Notes: a model not told the origin generated them from the letters alone. Shown: positions 34,176-43,241, counted from the stretch's first letter. The stretch: DNA of 64,000 bases from Flagellimonas chongwuensis (GCF_013376415.1 NZ_WYET01000004.1:62001-126000); one strand, 5' to 3'. Numbers and translations are program-made.

Positions 34176-34840
34176 TAGTCCAACTGCTTTTTGTAACGGT
34201 TACGCCCCATGTTGAACACTCCTAATTTCACCCCAATGCCGCCTGAAAAACCATTGAGACGGTTCACTGGGCTTTGTGCCAACTCTATTTTGCTGGACAT
34301 TCTATAGCGGAAACCGGCCTCCAATTGCACGAATCTAGAAATATTGAACAATACATTCATTCCTGGTTCAAGTACAAATACAGCGTCTATATCGTCATCA
34401 TCAAGATCAACGTTTTCATCGTTCACCACGGCATTATGATCTACGTAGCCCACACCGCCGCCGCCTATCAATACTGGAAAGGACAGACTTACTCTTTTTT
34501 TGCCAAACAATATGGGTTCCAAATGTATCCCTCCATATATGGCCACAATATCATCGTTGTTATTGGTTCTTGGATTAAAGATATTCTGTCGGGAATAAAG
34601 CACATTGCCCATAAAACCCACTTCAAACTGTCTGTTGGCCACATAGGCCACTTTTAGTCCTCCGATGTAAGTGTCCTCGCCTTCGATTTCACCAAAATAG
34701 GTGGATAAGCCTAGATATACTCCATGCACCACATTTTTACGGTCATTAAAGGTGATGTATTCGTTATCATCGTTCTGGGCGGATCCCATAGTACACATGA
34801 GCAAAAAGAGTAATAAAGTTGTTGTTTTTTGATTGTTCAT
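34175..34840 (-). CDS. Outer-membrane beta-barrel protein, ECF-controlled
   Basis: A 221-aa exported protein: signal MNNQKTTTLLLFLLMCTMGS-AQ, then alternating amphipathic strands (HGVYLGLSTYFGEIEGEDTY, VGFMGNVLYSRQNIF, VYGGIHLEPILFGKKRVSLS, a Gly-rich VLIGGGGVGYV) and a C-terminal LEAGFRYRMSSKIEL/GVKLGVFNMGRNRYKK. This is a small barrel of the OmpA/porin-like type. The start at 34840 is decided by the ECF promoter at 34873-34899, which lies downstream of an alternative in-frame start at 34906. A 48-aa ORF overlaps its stop. Confidence 0.78.
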   Translation of the reverse strand: MNNQKTTTLLLFLLMCTMGSAQNDDNEYITFNDRKNVVHGVYLGLSTYFGEIEGEDTYIGGLKVAYVANRQFEVGFMGNVLYSRQNIFNPRTNNNDDIVAIYGGIHLEPILFGKKRVSLSFPVLIGGGGVGYVDHNAVVNDENVDLDDDDIDAVFVLEPGMNVLFNISRFVQLEAGFRYRMSSKIELAQSPVNRLNGFSGGIGVKLGVFNMGRNRYKKQLD

Positions 34841-34872
34841 TTTAATTGGATTTATGATTGATTTTGTTTTAA

Positions 34873-34899
34873 AGACAAGGCATTCGTTAAAAGGTTGCA
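34873..34899 (-). promoter_or_regulatory. ECF sigma promoter of the outer-membrane protein gene
   Basis: On the minus strand TGCAACCT (34892-34899), 15 bases, then GTCT (34873-34876). The same element and spacing occur before the ECF sigma gene and the TonB receptor gene, so the local sigma factor probably reads it. Confidence 0.72.
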
Positions 34900-34909
34900 T
34901 TTGCATTTC

Positions 34910-36007
34910 TTAATCATTAATGGTCACAATTCCTTTTTCGCCTTGTATGGAAATATTTCCTCTTCTTTCGGTACCATAAGTGGCATTTATTTTTCTGAGC
35001 CTACGGCCTTTGTCCAACATTTCGGAACCTACATTCTCAAATGATTTTGGCAAGCGAACCACACCTTGCTCCAAGGTTGCCGTGAAATTGTGGGGAAAAT
35101 GGTCGATATTCAAAGTGATATCCGCGGATTCCTGTTGTATGGATATGTCAGCCGAAGGATTTATAATATTGTACACCTGAAAATCGGTGATTTTCATTGT
35201 AGCATCTACATCGCCTGCCAATCGTTCTATTTTGAACGTGGTGAATTCCAGGTTGCCAAACAGGGATTCTGCTTCGTTAATGGAAATATTGTCCTTGTTG
35301 GAATACACCTCCAACGAATTGACCGAATTGATATGGACTTCCGAACCATCACTTTTTAATCGTAGGTTTTTTGAATTTTCCATGTTCAATTCCCCTATTT
35401 TCAAATCAAGGTCGGCATAGTTCAAATCCTTTGCTCGGATTTTACCATATTTCAAAACAATATCCGCCTTGTTCAAATTCTCTCCGATCCATAAATCACC
35501 GTGTTCGATCAAGGTATTTAGTATACCTGTACAATTTTCAATGACCACATCCCCAAAACGATTGGTAATCCTAAGACTCACCTTTTTGGGAAGATAGACC
35601 TCATAATCTATCTGAACATGACTGCGGTCAAAGTCAATGGGATTGGCACGATTCAATATATCGGCCAACCACCCCGTATTTTTATTGGAGATTTCAGAAA
35701 CAATGGAAATATAGCTGTTGCTCGCCTTGATATTTGGGCTGATACGGCCCAACAAGTCCTTGGCGTTCTCTTTTTTACGATGGTTCACGGTTACAGAAAT
35801 GTTTACCTGAACTTTGTTCTGTTCCCACCCTTTAAGCGTTACGTTACCATATTTATTTTCTATTTGAAACTCTCCCGAATTCGTGAACGGGAAGCTTTTT
35901 TCAATGGTTTTATGAACCTTTTCCTGCGCCATGGCACAATTCACTGAAACCAGTAAAAAGGCCATCCATAGGACCGCTTTATAATGTGTATCCATAATCA
36001 TCTTCAT
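34910..36007 (-). CDS. DUF4097-like beta-helix protein (exported)
   Basis: A 365-aa protein with signal peptide (MAFLLVSVNCAMAQ ends at about residue 28) and a long beta-rich domain with repeated beta strands of the DUF4097/adhesin-like type: GEFQIENKYGNVTLKGW, ITNRFGDVVIEN, LKYGKIRAKDLNYADLDLKI. It follows the sigma and anti-sigma genes and overlaps the anti-sigma gene's end by up to 29 bp (starts at 36007, 36001 or 35995 are possible; the latter gives MDTHYK). In Bacteroidota such proteins often sit with ECF sigma factors. Role unknown; an envelope sensor or adhesin is possible. Confidence 0.8.
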   Translation of the reverse strand: MKMIMDTHYKAVLWMAFLLVSVNCAMAQEKVHKTIEKSFPFTNSGEFQIENKYGNVTLKGWEQNKVQVNISVTVNHRKKENAKDLLGRISPNIKASNSYISIVSEISNKNTGWLADILNRANPIDFDRSHVQIDYEVYLPKKVSLRITNRFGDVVIENCTGILNTLIEHGDLWIGENLNKADIVLKYGKIRAKDLNYADLDLKIGELNMENSKNLRLKSDGSEVHINSVNSLEVYSNKDNISINEAESLFGNLEFTTFKIERLAGDVDATMKITDFQVYNIINPSADISIQQESADITLNIDHFPHNFTATLEQGVVRLPKSFENVGSEMLDKGRRLRKINATYGTERRGNISIQGEKGIVTIND

Positions 36008-36521
36008 CCAATTTTTTAGATTCGTTTATCTGGTGCAACAAATTCTCAATGAGTTCAATGCGCTTTTTGTAATTGCTCACTATAGCTTCCAGCACTTGCT
36101 CATTGTCAAGGTTTTTCTGCATCTCTTTTTTGAGTACTTCATATTCAGCATCAAGTTCATCCATAAAGGATAGGAATTCCGCTTTGTTCTCTTCTGAAAG
36201 ATTCTGATTGTTCCTTACCAATTGCACTTGGTAGGAGACCAGGTCTTTGTAATACATGTCTATTTCCATCAGTTCCTTGGAAGCGTATTGTGTTTTTTTA
36301 GCATTATTGTTCAACACCGCTAGTCCAAAAAACGAAGCTACACCCAGCAGTAATAGCACAGAGGCAGCCACACGAAAAAGGGGCCTTTTCCATAGTGGGA
36401 TAACCTTGGATGGCTTTTGATTCAGTTCTTCTGAAATCTTCGCCCACATTTTGTCCTTGTCCGCCCTTCGCTCGTTGAATTGGGCTGCATGGTCCCTAAT
36501 ATGTTTTTCAAAATTGTCCAT
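35979..36521 (-). CDS. Putative anti-sigma factor (single-pass membrane protein)
   Basis: A 180-aa protein: a cytoplasmic N-terminal part rich in charge (about 1-45, MDNFEKHIRDHAAQFNERRA), one membrane segment (VAASVLLLLGVASFFGLAVL, about 51-70), and a helical periplasmic part with coiled-coil character. This matches the shape of an anti-sigma factor but there is no zinc HxxxCxxC motif. Its start codon overlaps the sigma gene's stop by one base. That position is the main evidence. Confidence 0.8.
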   Translation of the reverse strand: MDNFEKHIRDHAAQFNERRADKDKMWAKISEELNQKPSKVIPLWKRPLFRVAASVLLLLGVASFFGLAVLNNNAKKTQYASKELMEIDMYYKDLVSYQVQLVRNNQNLSEENKAEFLSFMDELDAEYEVLKKEMQKNLDNEQVLEAIVSNYKKRIELIENLLHQINESKKLDEDDYGYTL

Positions 36522-37060
36522 TACAGTTCATTGATGATTTCCAATAATTTTTTCTTCGCTCTGTGGTACTGGGATTTTGAAGTACTTGTAGAAATACCCA
36601 AAATCTCCCCAATTTCTACATGGTCGTATCCTTCAATCAAATATAGATTGATGATTTCCCTGTATCCATCGGGTAATAGGGCAATACCCTTCTTTACTTT
36701 GTTCAAATCCGTTGCCGCTGCCTCTACGGGTTCTTCATCCGTCAGGTGGAACTCATGCGCATCCATGGGCACTACAGGTATCCGCTTGGCCTTTAAGTGA
36801 TTTATACTTTTATTGATGACAATTCGCTTCAGCCATGCACCAAAACTACTCTCGTACTTAAAGTTGTTTAGGTTTTTAAAGGCATCCACAAAACTGTCCT
36901 GTACTATATCCTCTGCATCTTCCGCATTGCCCAAAAAGCGGAACCCCACATTGTACATGGCATCCACATAGCGGGAATACAGCTCGTATTGAGAGTTGCT
37001 ATTGCCTGCTTTGCACTGCTCTACTATGGCCTTATGCGTAAAACGGATTTCGGTTTCCAA
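36521..37060 (-). CDS. ECF-type RNA polymerase sigma factor
   Basis: A 179-aa sigma-70 of the ECF class. Region 2 (about 25-95): YSRYVDAMYNVGFRFLGNAEDAEDIVQDSF, quoted here in part as NAEDAEDIVQDSFVDAF; region 4 (about 120-175): LPDGYREIINLYLIEGYDHV followed by the HTH EIGEILGISTSTSKSQYHRAKKKL. There is no region 1 or 3. First gene of a minus-strand operon with an anti-sigma-like gene, and preceded by a promoter matching TGCAACC-N15-GTCT, so it probably drives its own transcription and that of the divergent TonB receptor. Confidence 0.95.
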   Translation of the reverse strand: METEIRFTHKAIVEQCKAGNSNSQYELYSRYVDAMYNVGFRFLGNAEDAEDIVQDSFVDAFKNLNNFKYESSFGAWLKRIVINKSINHLKAKRIPVVPMDAHEFHLTDEEPVEAAATDLNKVKKGIALLPDGYREIINLYLIEGYDHVEIGEILGISTSTSKSQYHRAKKKLLEIINEL

Positions 37061-37091
37061 TGGTTTAGGTTGATGCCTTATCTGTAGCTAA

Positions 37092-37118
37092 AGACAAAAG
37101 AAAAAAGAAAGGGTTGCA
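37092..37118 (-). promoter_or_regulatory. ECF promoter of the sigma factor gene
   Basis: Minus strand TGCAACCC (37111-37118), 15 bases, GTCT (37092-37095). The GTCT ends 31 bp before the sigma start codon at 37060. AAC at -35 and GTC at -10 are the classical ECF signature. Confidence 0.75.
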
Positions 37119-37153
37119 CTATGAAGGAAAAAACTTTTAAAAAATTTTATACA

Positions 37154-37180
37154 TGCAACCCTTCCTTTTTTGACCTGTCT
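37154..37180 (+). promoter_or_regulatory. ECF promoter of the TonB receptor gene
   Basis: Plus strand TGCAACCC (37154-37161), 15 bases, GTCT (37177-37180), 43 bp before the ATG. With the minus-strand site it forms a 10-bp inverted repeat, AAGGGTTGCA/TGCAACCCTT, so two divergent promoters share one layout. Confidence 0.75.
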
Positions 37181-37223
37181 ATGATGTTGAAAAATTGAAG
37201 TACAACCATCAAAACATCAAAAA

Positions 37224-39629
37224 ATGAACAGTAAGTCACAATTAAACCCAATAATCAAGTGTACCATTTGGTTATTGTGGTCTTTATTTTTGGGCTGTAT
37301 GTCTGCCATAGGGCAGACCAGCCACACCATTAGCGGTACCATTACCGACAAAAGCAATGGGGAGACCTTGTTCGGTGCCTCTGTATTCTTGAGCGGGACT
37401 ACAATTGGCGGGGTTACCAACGAATATGGATTTTACTCCGTTACCGCTCCCGAAGGAAAATATATATTGAGCATTTCATACATGGGCTATAATGAGCTCA
37501 ACATTGAGATTGATTTGAATCATGACATGGTATACGATGTGGAAATTTCAGAATTCTCGACCGCATTGGAGGAAGTGGTCGTAATGGCAGATGAGCCAGA
37601 ACGGGTCATATTGCGAAAACCTGAAATGAGCGTGGTAAAGATGAACATAGGCACCGTGAAACAAATGCCTGTGGTATTGGGAGAACTGGATGTATTGAAA
37701 TCCCTTCAAATGTTGCCAGGGGTCACCAATAATGGAGAAGGTACGGGTGGATTTCATGTGAGGGGCGGTGCACAGGACCAGAACCTTGTGCTTCTGGATG
37801 AGGCCATTATATACAACACTTCGCATATGTTCGGGTTCTTCTCTGTATTCAATGCGGATGCCATCAAGGATGTAAAACTCTACAAAGGAGGTATTCCTGC
37901 TAGCTTTGGTGGCAGGGTATCTTCCGTACTGGATATTCGACAGAAGGATGGGAACAGTAAAAATTTTGAACTGAACGGGGGAATCGGGGTCATTTCGAGT
38001 AGGTTAACGGCCGAAGGTCCCGTATTTGGAGACAAAGGATCCTTTTTAATTGCTGGCCGCCGTTCCTATGTAGATTTGTTGCTCAAAGCCGCAGGCGATG
38101 AAAATAGTGTAAGTTTTTATGACCTGAACCTAAAGACCAATTATAGTATCAATCGCAACAACAAGCTTTTCTTGAGCGGTTATTTTGGTCGCGATGCCTT
38201 TAAACTGGGAAGCAGTTTTGACAGTAGTTATGGAAATTCCACAGGAAATCTACGTTGGAACCACATTTTTAACGACAGGTTGTTTTCCAATCTTTCGGCC
38301 ATTTTAAGTAGATATGACTACGATCTGGAGTTTGCACAGGATGAATTTGAATGGCTGTCGTCCATCACCAACTACAACCTTAAATACGACTTTAAGTATT
38401 ATTTGAGCGACGCCTTTAAACTGGATTTTGGTGCCAATGGTATTTATTATGATTTCAACCCAGGAGAAGTAAACCCTACTGCCGAAACATCGCCCGTAAA
38501 TCCATTAAAGTTAGATCAGAAAAAAGCCTTGGAAAGCGGATTGTATGTCAGTGCGGAACACAAACTCAGCCCCAAGCTTACAGCACAGTATGGCCTGAGG
38601 TACAGTGCATTCTCACGGTTTGGAGGGCAGCCCATCAGCACTTATGCAAACGATCGGCCCGTAGTGTACAATCCTGAACTGGGCATTTATGAGCGTGGTG
38701 AAGCAACGGGGGAGACCAATTTTGACAAAGGTGATGTTATTGAAACTTTCGGCAATATTGAACCTCGGGTTTCATTGGCTTACCTGCTCAACGAGGAATC
38801 ATCCATAAAAGCAGGATATTCACGTACCGCCCAATACATTCATTTGTTGTCCAACACATCATCCGTAACCCCTTTGGATGTCTGGACACCCAGTGGACCT
38901 TTCATAAAACCACAGTTGTCCAATCAGTATGCTTTGGGATACTTTCACAATTTTAAGGACATGGTGTATTCGCTCGAAGTAGAGACCTACTACAAAACCG
39001 TTGATAACCGAATCGACTATATAGATGGTTCCGATTTGATTGGTCAAAATACCATTGAGACCGAAATTTTGAATGGCGAAATGCGGGCCTATGGATTGGA
39101 ACTCCTGCTTAGAAAGAACGAGGGTGATTTTACGGGATGGATTGCCTACACCCTTTCCAAATCGGAGCAACGAACCTTGGGAGGAACGGCTGGAGGTCCC
39201 GGAATCAACAACGGAAATTGGTATAATGCTTCTTTTGATAGAACACATGACATCTCCTTATCGGGAGCGTATCAATTGAACGATCAATGGAGCTTTGGGA
39301 CCAATCTGGTTTTTCAATCTGGTAGACCCGTAACTTATCCCAATGGGCAATATGTTTACGAGGATTTGTCCATAGCAAGCTACTCTCCCAGAAATTCGGA
39401 TCGTTTACCAGCCTACCATCGGATGGATGTTTCCATCAATTACAAACCCAGAAAATATCAGAATAAACGGTTTAAGGGCGAATGGGTGTTCAGTGTTTAT
39501 AATCTGTACAGTAGAAAAAATGCCTCTTCTATCTCCTTCGGTCAAAATCTGGAAACTGGGGCCAACGAAGCTACCCGAACAGCCATTTTTGGTATAGTAC
39601 CCTCATTGACCTACAACTTTAAATTTTAA
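37224..39629 (+). CDS. TonB-dependent outer-membrane receptor
   Basis: An 801-aa receptor. Signal peptide to about residue 30 (LLWSLFLGCMSAIGQ), an N-terminal carboxypeptidase-like regulatory domain (TISGTITDKSNGETLFGASV, about 35-115), a plug domain with VLKSLQMLPGVTNNGEGTGG and FHVRGGAQDQNLVLLDEAII, and a long beta-barrel to the C-terminus, ending LTYNFKF. The typical SusC extra N-terminal length is missing, so this is a standard receptor rather than a full SusC glycan transporter. Ligand unknown. A DUF4249 lipoprotein follows 3 bp later, the usual partner arrangement. Confidence 0.93.
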   Translation: MNSKSQLNPIIKCTIWLLWSLFLGCMSAIGQTSHTISGTITDKSNGETLFGASVFLSGTTIGGVTNEYGFYSVTAPEGKYILSISYMGYNELNIEIDLNHDMVYDVEISEFSTALEEVVVMADEPERVILRKPEMSVVKMNIGTVKQMPVVLGELDVLKSLQMLPGVTNNGEGTGGFHVRGGAQDQNLVLLDEAIIYNTSHMFGFFSVFNADAIKDVKLYKGGIPASFGGRVSSVLDIRQKDGNSKNFELNGGIGVISSRLTAEGPVFGDKGSFLIAGRRSYVDLLLKAAGDENSVSFYDLNLKTNYSINRNNKLFLSGYFGRDAFKLGSSFDSSYGNSTGNLRWNHIFNDRLFSNLSAILSRYDYDLEFAQDEFEWLSSITNYNLKYDFKYYLSDAFKLDFGANGIYYDFNPGEVNPTAETSPVNPLKLDQKKALESGLYVSAEHKLSPKLTAQYGLRYSAFSRFGGQPISTYANDRPVVYNPELGIYERGEATGETNFDKGDVIETFGNIEPRVSLAYLLNEESSIKAGYSRTAQYIHLLSNTSSVTPLDVWTPSGPFIKPQLSNQYALGYFHNFKDMVYSLEVETYYKTVDNRIDYIDGSDLIGQNTIETEILNGEMRAYGLELLLRKNEGDFTGWIAYTLSKSEQRTLGGTAGGPGINNGNWYNASFDRTHDISLSGAYQLNDQWSFGTNLVFQSGRPVTYPNGQYVYEDLSIASYSPRNSDRLPAYHRMDVSINYKPRKYQNKRFKGEWVFSVYNLYSRKNASSISFGQNLETGANEATRTAIFGIVPSLTYNFKF

Positions 39630-39632
39630 ATC

Positions 39633-40481
39633 ATGAAGACATTGAAAAAAATCATATTGGGGATTACCGCCATCATTTTCGCCTCATGTGAGGACGTAGT
39701 GGATGTGGAAGTCCAGGAAGGACCAAAACGATTAGTGGTAGAAGCATCATTGGATTGGGAAAAGGGAACGGACGGAAATGTACAGACCATCCGATTGAGA
39801 GAATCCACTCCGTTTTTTAATACCAATACCAACACGGAGGTAACAGGTGCCTCTGTTGTGGTGACCAATGATGACAATGGAGCAATCTATAATTTTGAAG
39901 ATCAGGGCAACGGAGAATACCTTACCATGAATTTTGAACCCATTCTAGGGCAGACCTATTCCCTGAGGATTGAATATAATGGTGAGGTATATACCGCAGA
40001 GGAGACCATGACCCCTGTGACGGATATCACCAATGTTTTTCAGGACCGTAAAGATGGTTTTGATGATGAAGTATTGGAAGTACACGTGGTATTTACCGAT
40101 CCAGAGGAAGTAGGGAACCATTATCTTTTCAAATTTCAACGGGAAGGTGATTTGCTGCCTGATTTGGAAGAAGGGAAAGATGAATTCTTGAATGGCAACG
40201 AGATTGATTGGTGGTACGAAATTGAGGAGGATGATAATACGGACATAGAACCCTTTAAGCCCGGCGATGTGGTGAACATAGGAATGTACGGAATTTCCAA
40301 ATCCTATTATGATTATATAAAGATACTCATCTCCCAATTGGGCGGTGTTGGTCTTTTTGAGTCGACACCAGTCGATGTGAAAGGCAACTGTATCAATATT
40401 ACAAATCCTGAAAACTATGCCTTTGGGTATTTCAGGTTGTCACAGGTGGTGAAAACGAGTTACACTTTTGTAGAAGACTAG
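39633..40481 (+). CDS. DUF4249 lipoprotein partner of the TonB receptor
   Basis: A 282-aa lipoprotein: signal MKTLKKIILGITAIIFASC, Cys19. DUF4249 features: an N-terminal beta domain with RLVVEASLDWEKGTDGNVQT, then VTGASVVVTNDDNGAIYNF, a Glu-rich central loop, and a C-terminal CINITNPENYAFGYFRLSQV typical of the family. Such proteins accompany TonB receptors and probably sit on the surface as substrate-capturing lids, like SusD (inference from context). Ends 20 bp before a terminator. Confidence 0.88.
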   Translation: MKTLKKIILGITAIIFASCEDVVDVEVQEGPKRLVVEASLDWEKGTDGNVQTIRLRESTPFFNTNTNTEVTGASVVVTNDDNGAIYNFEDQGNGEYLTMNFEPILGQTYSLRIEYNGEVYTAEETMTPVTDITNVFQDRKDGFDDEVLEVHVVFTDPEEVGNHYLFKFQREGDLLPDLEEGKDEFLNGNEIDWWYEIEEDDNTDIEPFKPGDVVNIGMYGISKSYYDYIKILISQLGGVGLFESTPVDVKGNCINITNPENYAFGYFRLSQVVKTSYTFVED

Positions 40482-40500
40482 TTTAAGTTGGTTGGATGCC

Positions 40501-40534
40501 AAGCGTCGAGTTTCTAGGGCTCGGCGCTTTTTTA
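40501..40534 (+). terminator. Intrinsic terminator after the TonB receptor operon
   Basis: A 10-bp stem AAGCGTCGAG/CTCGGCGCTT (40501-40510 with 40520-40529, one T-G pair) followed by T-rich sequence. Confidence 0.82.
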
Positions 40535-40598
40535 GTTTATAGCGTTAAGTTTTTTCTAAACGTTTAGTCATTACAGCGAAATGCCGTAAATTTATGTG

Positions 40599-41762
40599 AT
40601 GGCTATGAATACAAGAAAAGGGTTTCGTTTTACCAATTACGAAGCTCCGGACCAAACTCCGTTCGAAAAACTCTTTGAGATTTTTCAAGAACTAGTAACC
40701 CACACTTCGGGTGATGTGGAGGAGGCTCTGGACTGGCTCCGTGAATTGGACAAAGAATACGAACTTACCGACGACGATTACACAATTGATGACTTTATCG
40801 AAGACCTCAAGTCCAAAGGATACATCCGTGAGGAATTTGACATGGATGGCCCTCAGGGCGGCGAAGGTGAAGAAGGCGATGAGAATGGAGGGGGCAGAAG
40901 TCTTTCCGTAACAGCCAAGCTCGAGCGAATGCTACGTCAACGGGCCTTGGACCAAATCTTCGGTAAAATCAAACGTAGTGGTTCTGGTAACCACAAAACA
41001 GGGAAATCAGGCAAGGGCGACGAGCACACTGGTGAGTTCCGTGAATACCGTTTTGGAGACTCATTGGAGCATATCAGTATGACAGAAAGTCTAAAAAATG
41101 CACAAGTCAATCACGGATTGGATAACTTTTCGTTGAGCGAAAAGGATTTGGTAGTGGAAGATACCATGCACAAAGCCCAGATGAGCACGGTGTTGATGAT
41201 CGACATAAGCCATAGTATGATTTTGTACGGCGAGGACAGAATCACACCTGCCAAAAAAGTGGCAATGGCACTTGCCGAACTCATTACGACCCGTTATCCA
41301 AAGGATACCTTGGACATTTTGGTGTTCGGAAACGATGCCTGGCCTATTCCGATTAAGGATTTACCTTATTTAAGAGTAGGACCGTATCATACTAATACTG
41401 TTGCAGGGTTACAATTGGCGATGGATATGCTCCGGAGAAAGCGGAACACCAATAAGCAGATTTTTATGATCACGGACGGAAAACCTTCATGTTTACGGCT
41501 TCCCAACGGTGATTATTACAAAAATAGTGTAGGGCTGGACGAATATATTGTTGAAAAATGCTACGCAATGGCCCAACAGGCCAGAAAGCTTCATATCCCC
41601 ATAACCACCTTTATGATTGCAGAAGACCCCTATCTGATGCAATTTGTGCGTGAATTTACTAAGGCGAACAAAGGGAAAGCTTTTTACACAGGCCTAAAAG
41701 GTTTGGGCGAAATGATTTTTGAAGACTACGAACAAAATAGAAAAAGAAGAATAAAAGGATAA
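40599..41762 (+). CDS. VWA-domain protein, partner of the MoxR-like ATPase
   Basis: A 387-aa soluble protein from the ATG at 40599 (GTG at 40596 and ATG at 40605 are also in frame). An acidic N-terminal helical part and a Gly/Lys-rich linker (GGEGEEGDENGGGRS) are followed by a von Willebrand A domain with the complete metal site: VLMIDISHSMILYGED (DxSxS), a Thr in the TNTVAGLQLAMD region and ITDGKPS. It lies 8 bp before an AAA+ gene, the VWA/MoxR pairing known for metal-insertion or complex-maturation chaperones. The client is unknown. Confidence 0.85.
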   Translation: MAMNTRKGFRFTNYEAPDQTPFEKLFEIFQELVTHTSGDVEEALDWLRELDKEYELTDDDYTIDDFIEDLKSKGYIREEFDMDGPQGGEGEEGDENGGGRSLSVTAKLERMLRQRALDQIFGKIKRSGSGNHKTGKSGKGDEHTGEFREYRFGDSLEHISMTESLKNAQVNHGLDNFSLSEKDLVVEDTMHKAQMSTVLMIDISHSMILYGEDRITPAKKVAMALAELITTRYPKDTLDILVFGNDAWPIPIKDLPYLRVGPYHTNTVAGLQLAMDMLRRKRNTNKQIFMITDGKPSCLRLPNGDYYKNSVGLDEYIVEKCYAMAQQARKLHIPITTFMIAEDPYLMQFVREFTKANKGKAFYTGLKGLGEMIFEDYEQNRKRRIKG

Positions 41763-41770
41763 CACAACAT

Positions 41771-43240
41771 ATGAAATTGGACCACACCAAAATCACAACA
41801 CTAGGTGAATTAAAATCAACTAGTTATACAAGTAAAAGTATTAAAGACGAACTCAGGGAGAATCTATTGGAAAAAATTTCCAACGGAGAACAGGTGTTCG
41901 AAGGTGTCTGGGGTTACGAAAATTCGGTGATTCCTGAATTGGAAAGGGCCATCTTATCTCGTCACAACATCAATTTACTAGGATTGAGAGGGCAAGCAAA
42001 AACACGTTTGGCCCGTTTAATGGTTCAACTGTTGGATGAATGGATGCCCATTGTGGAAGGTTCTGAAATTCACGATGATCCATTGGAGCCTATTTCCAGA
42101 TACGCCACCGAGCTCATCAAAGAAAAAGGAGATGATACTCCTGTGAGTTGGATACACCGAAGCGAACGTTTCTATGAAAAATTGGCCACGCCAGATGTTA
42201 CGGTAGCGGATTTGATAGGAGATGTGGACCCCATTAAAGCGGCAAATCTTAAATTGTCCTACGCCGATGATCGTGTGATTCATTTTGGAATGATACCGAG
42301 GGCCAATCGCTGTATTTTTGTAATCAACGAACTTCCCGACCTTCAAGCAAGAATTCAAGTGGCCTTGTTTAATATACTGCAAGAGGGGGATATACAAATT
42401 AGAGGGTTTAAACTTCGGTTGAATTTGGATATTCAGTTTGTGTTTACTGCAAACCCAGAAGATTATACCAATAGGGGTAGTATAGTAACCCCCTTGAAGG
42501 ATAGAATTGGTTCACAAATTTTGACCCATTATCCTGAAACCATCGAGATTGCAAAGAAAATCACCAAGCAAGAAGCACGGCTCGATAAGCGCCAATCTGA
42601 TTTTGTTTATGTTCCTGAAATTGCGATGGATTTATTGGAACAAATCAGTTTTGAAGCACGAAACAGCGAGTATGTAGATGCCAAGAGTGGGGTAAGTGCC
42701 CGTATGAGCATTACGGCTTTTGAAAATTTATTGAGTACAGCCGAGCGCAGGGCCATTGTTGCTGGGGACAAAAAAACTACCGTTCGTTTGAGCGATTTTA
42801 TGGGGGTTGTGCCTTCCATCACTGGAAAGATAGAACTGGTTTATGAAGGAGAGCAGGAGGGAGCAGGTTCCGTTGCAGAGAGTTTGATAGAAGATGGTGC
42901 AAAATCATTGTTCCCTAGTTATTTCCCAAAAATCGAAAAGCTTCAGCGCAAAGAAGAAGAAAACGAATACGACGAACTGGTAACTTGGTTTTTTGAAGGT
43001 GAAGGTTTTGATTTATTGGACGATGAAAAAGAAGCCGATTATAAATCCAAGTTAGATTCCATCGGTCCCTTGAACAATCTAATGAAGGAATATCAACCAG
43101 ATGCTTCAAAAGAAGACACGTATTTCCTAAAAGAACTGGTACTTTGGGGGTTGGTTGCCCATAAAAAACTGAGCAAACATCGATTTCAACAAGGCTATCA
43201 GTTCAAAGACCTCTACGGAAGCTATATCCGTGGACTGTAA
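41771..43240 (+). CDS. MoxR/magnesium-chelatase-like AAA+ ATPase
   Basis: A 489-aa protein with an AAA+ core from about residue 50. The P-loop reads LLGLRGQAKTRLARLM, in which Ala stands where the last Gly of GxxxxGKT would be. The Walker B region reads CIFVINELPDL with Asn-Glu instead of Asp-Glu. Sensor 1 and the arginine-containing NPEDYTNRGSIVTPLKDRIG are well kept, and the C-terminal helical part carries an unusual acidic region. The downstream-facing VWA partner lies directly upstream. Activity may need verification because of the altered motifs. Confidence 0.85.
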   Translation: MKLDHTKITTLGELKSTSYTSKSIKDELRENLLEKISNGEQVFEGVWGYENSVIPELERAILSRHNINLLGLRGQAKTRLARLMVQLLDEWMPIVEGSEIHDDPLEPISRYATELIKEKGDDTPVSWIHRSERFYEKLATPDVTVADLIGDVDPIKAANLKLSYADDRVIHFGMIPRANRCIFVINELPDLQARIQVALFNILQEGDIQIRGFKLRLNLDIQFVFTANPEDYTNRGSIVTPLKDRIGSQILTHYPETIEIAKKITKQEARLDKRQSDFVYVPEIAMDLLEQISFEARNSEYVDAKSGVSARMSITAFENLLSTAERRAIVAGDKKTTVRLSDFMGVVPSITGKIELVYEGEQEGAGSVAESLIEDGAKSLFPSYFPKIEKLQRKEEENEYDELVTWFFEGEGFDLLDDEKEADYKSKLDSIGPLNNLMKEYQPDASKEDTYFLKELVLWGLVAHKKLSKHRFQQGYQFKDLYGSYIRGL

Positions 43241-43241
43241 A

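Noticed and set aside
34175..34906. Longer start for the outer-membrane protein at 34906
   Set aside because: It lies upstream of the ECF promoter at 34873-34899 and places a non-signal sequence before a clear signal peptide.
37224..40481. SusC/SusD polysaccharide utilisation locus
   Set aside because: The receptor partner is DUF4249, not SusD, and no glycoside hydrolase or lyase gene is near.
40599..43240. VWA/MoxR pair as a bacterial conflict (ternary) system
   Set aside because: Only the two core genes are present, without the effector or sensor components of such systems; a maturation chaperone pair is the simpler reading.
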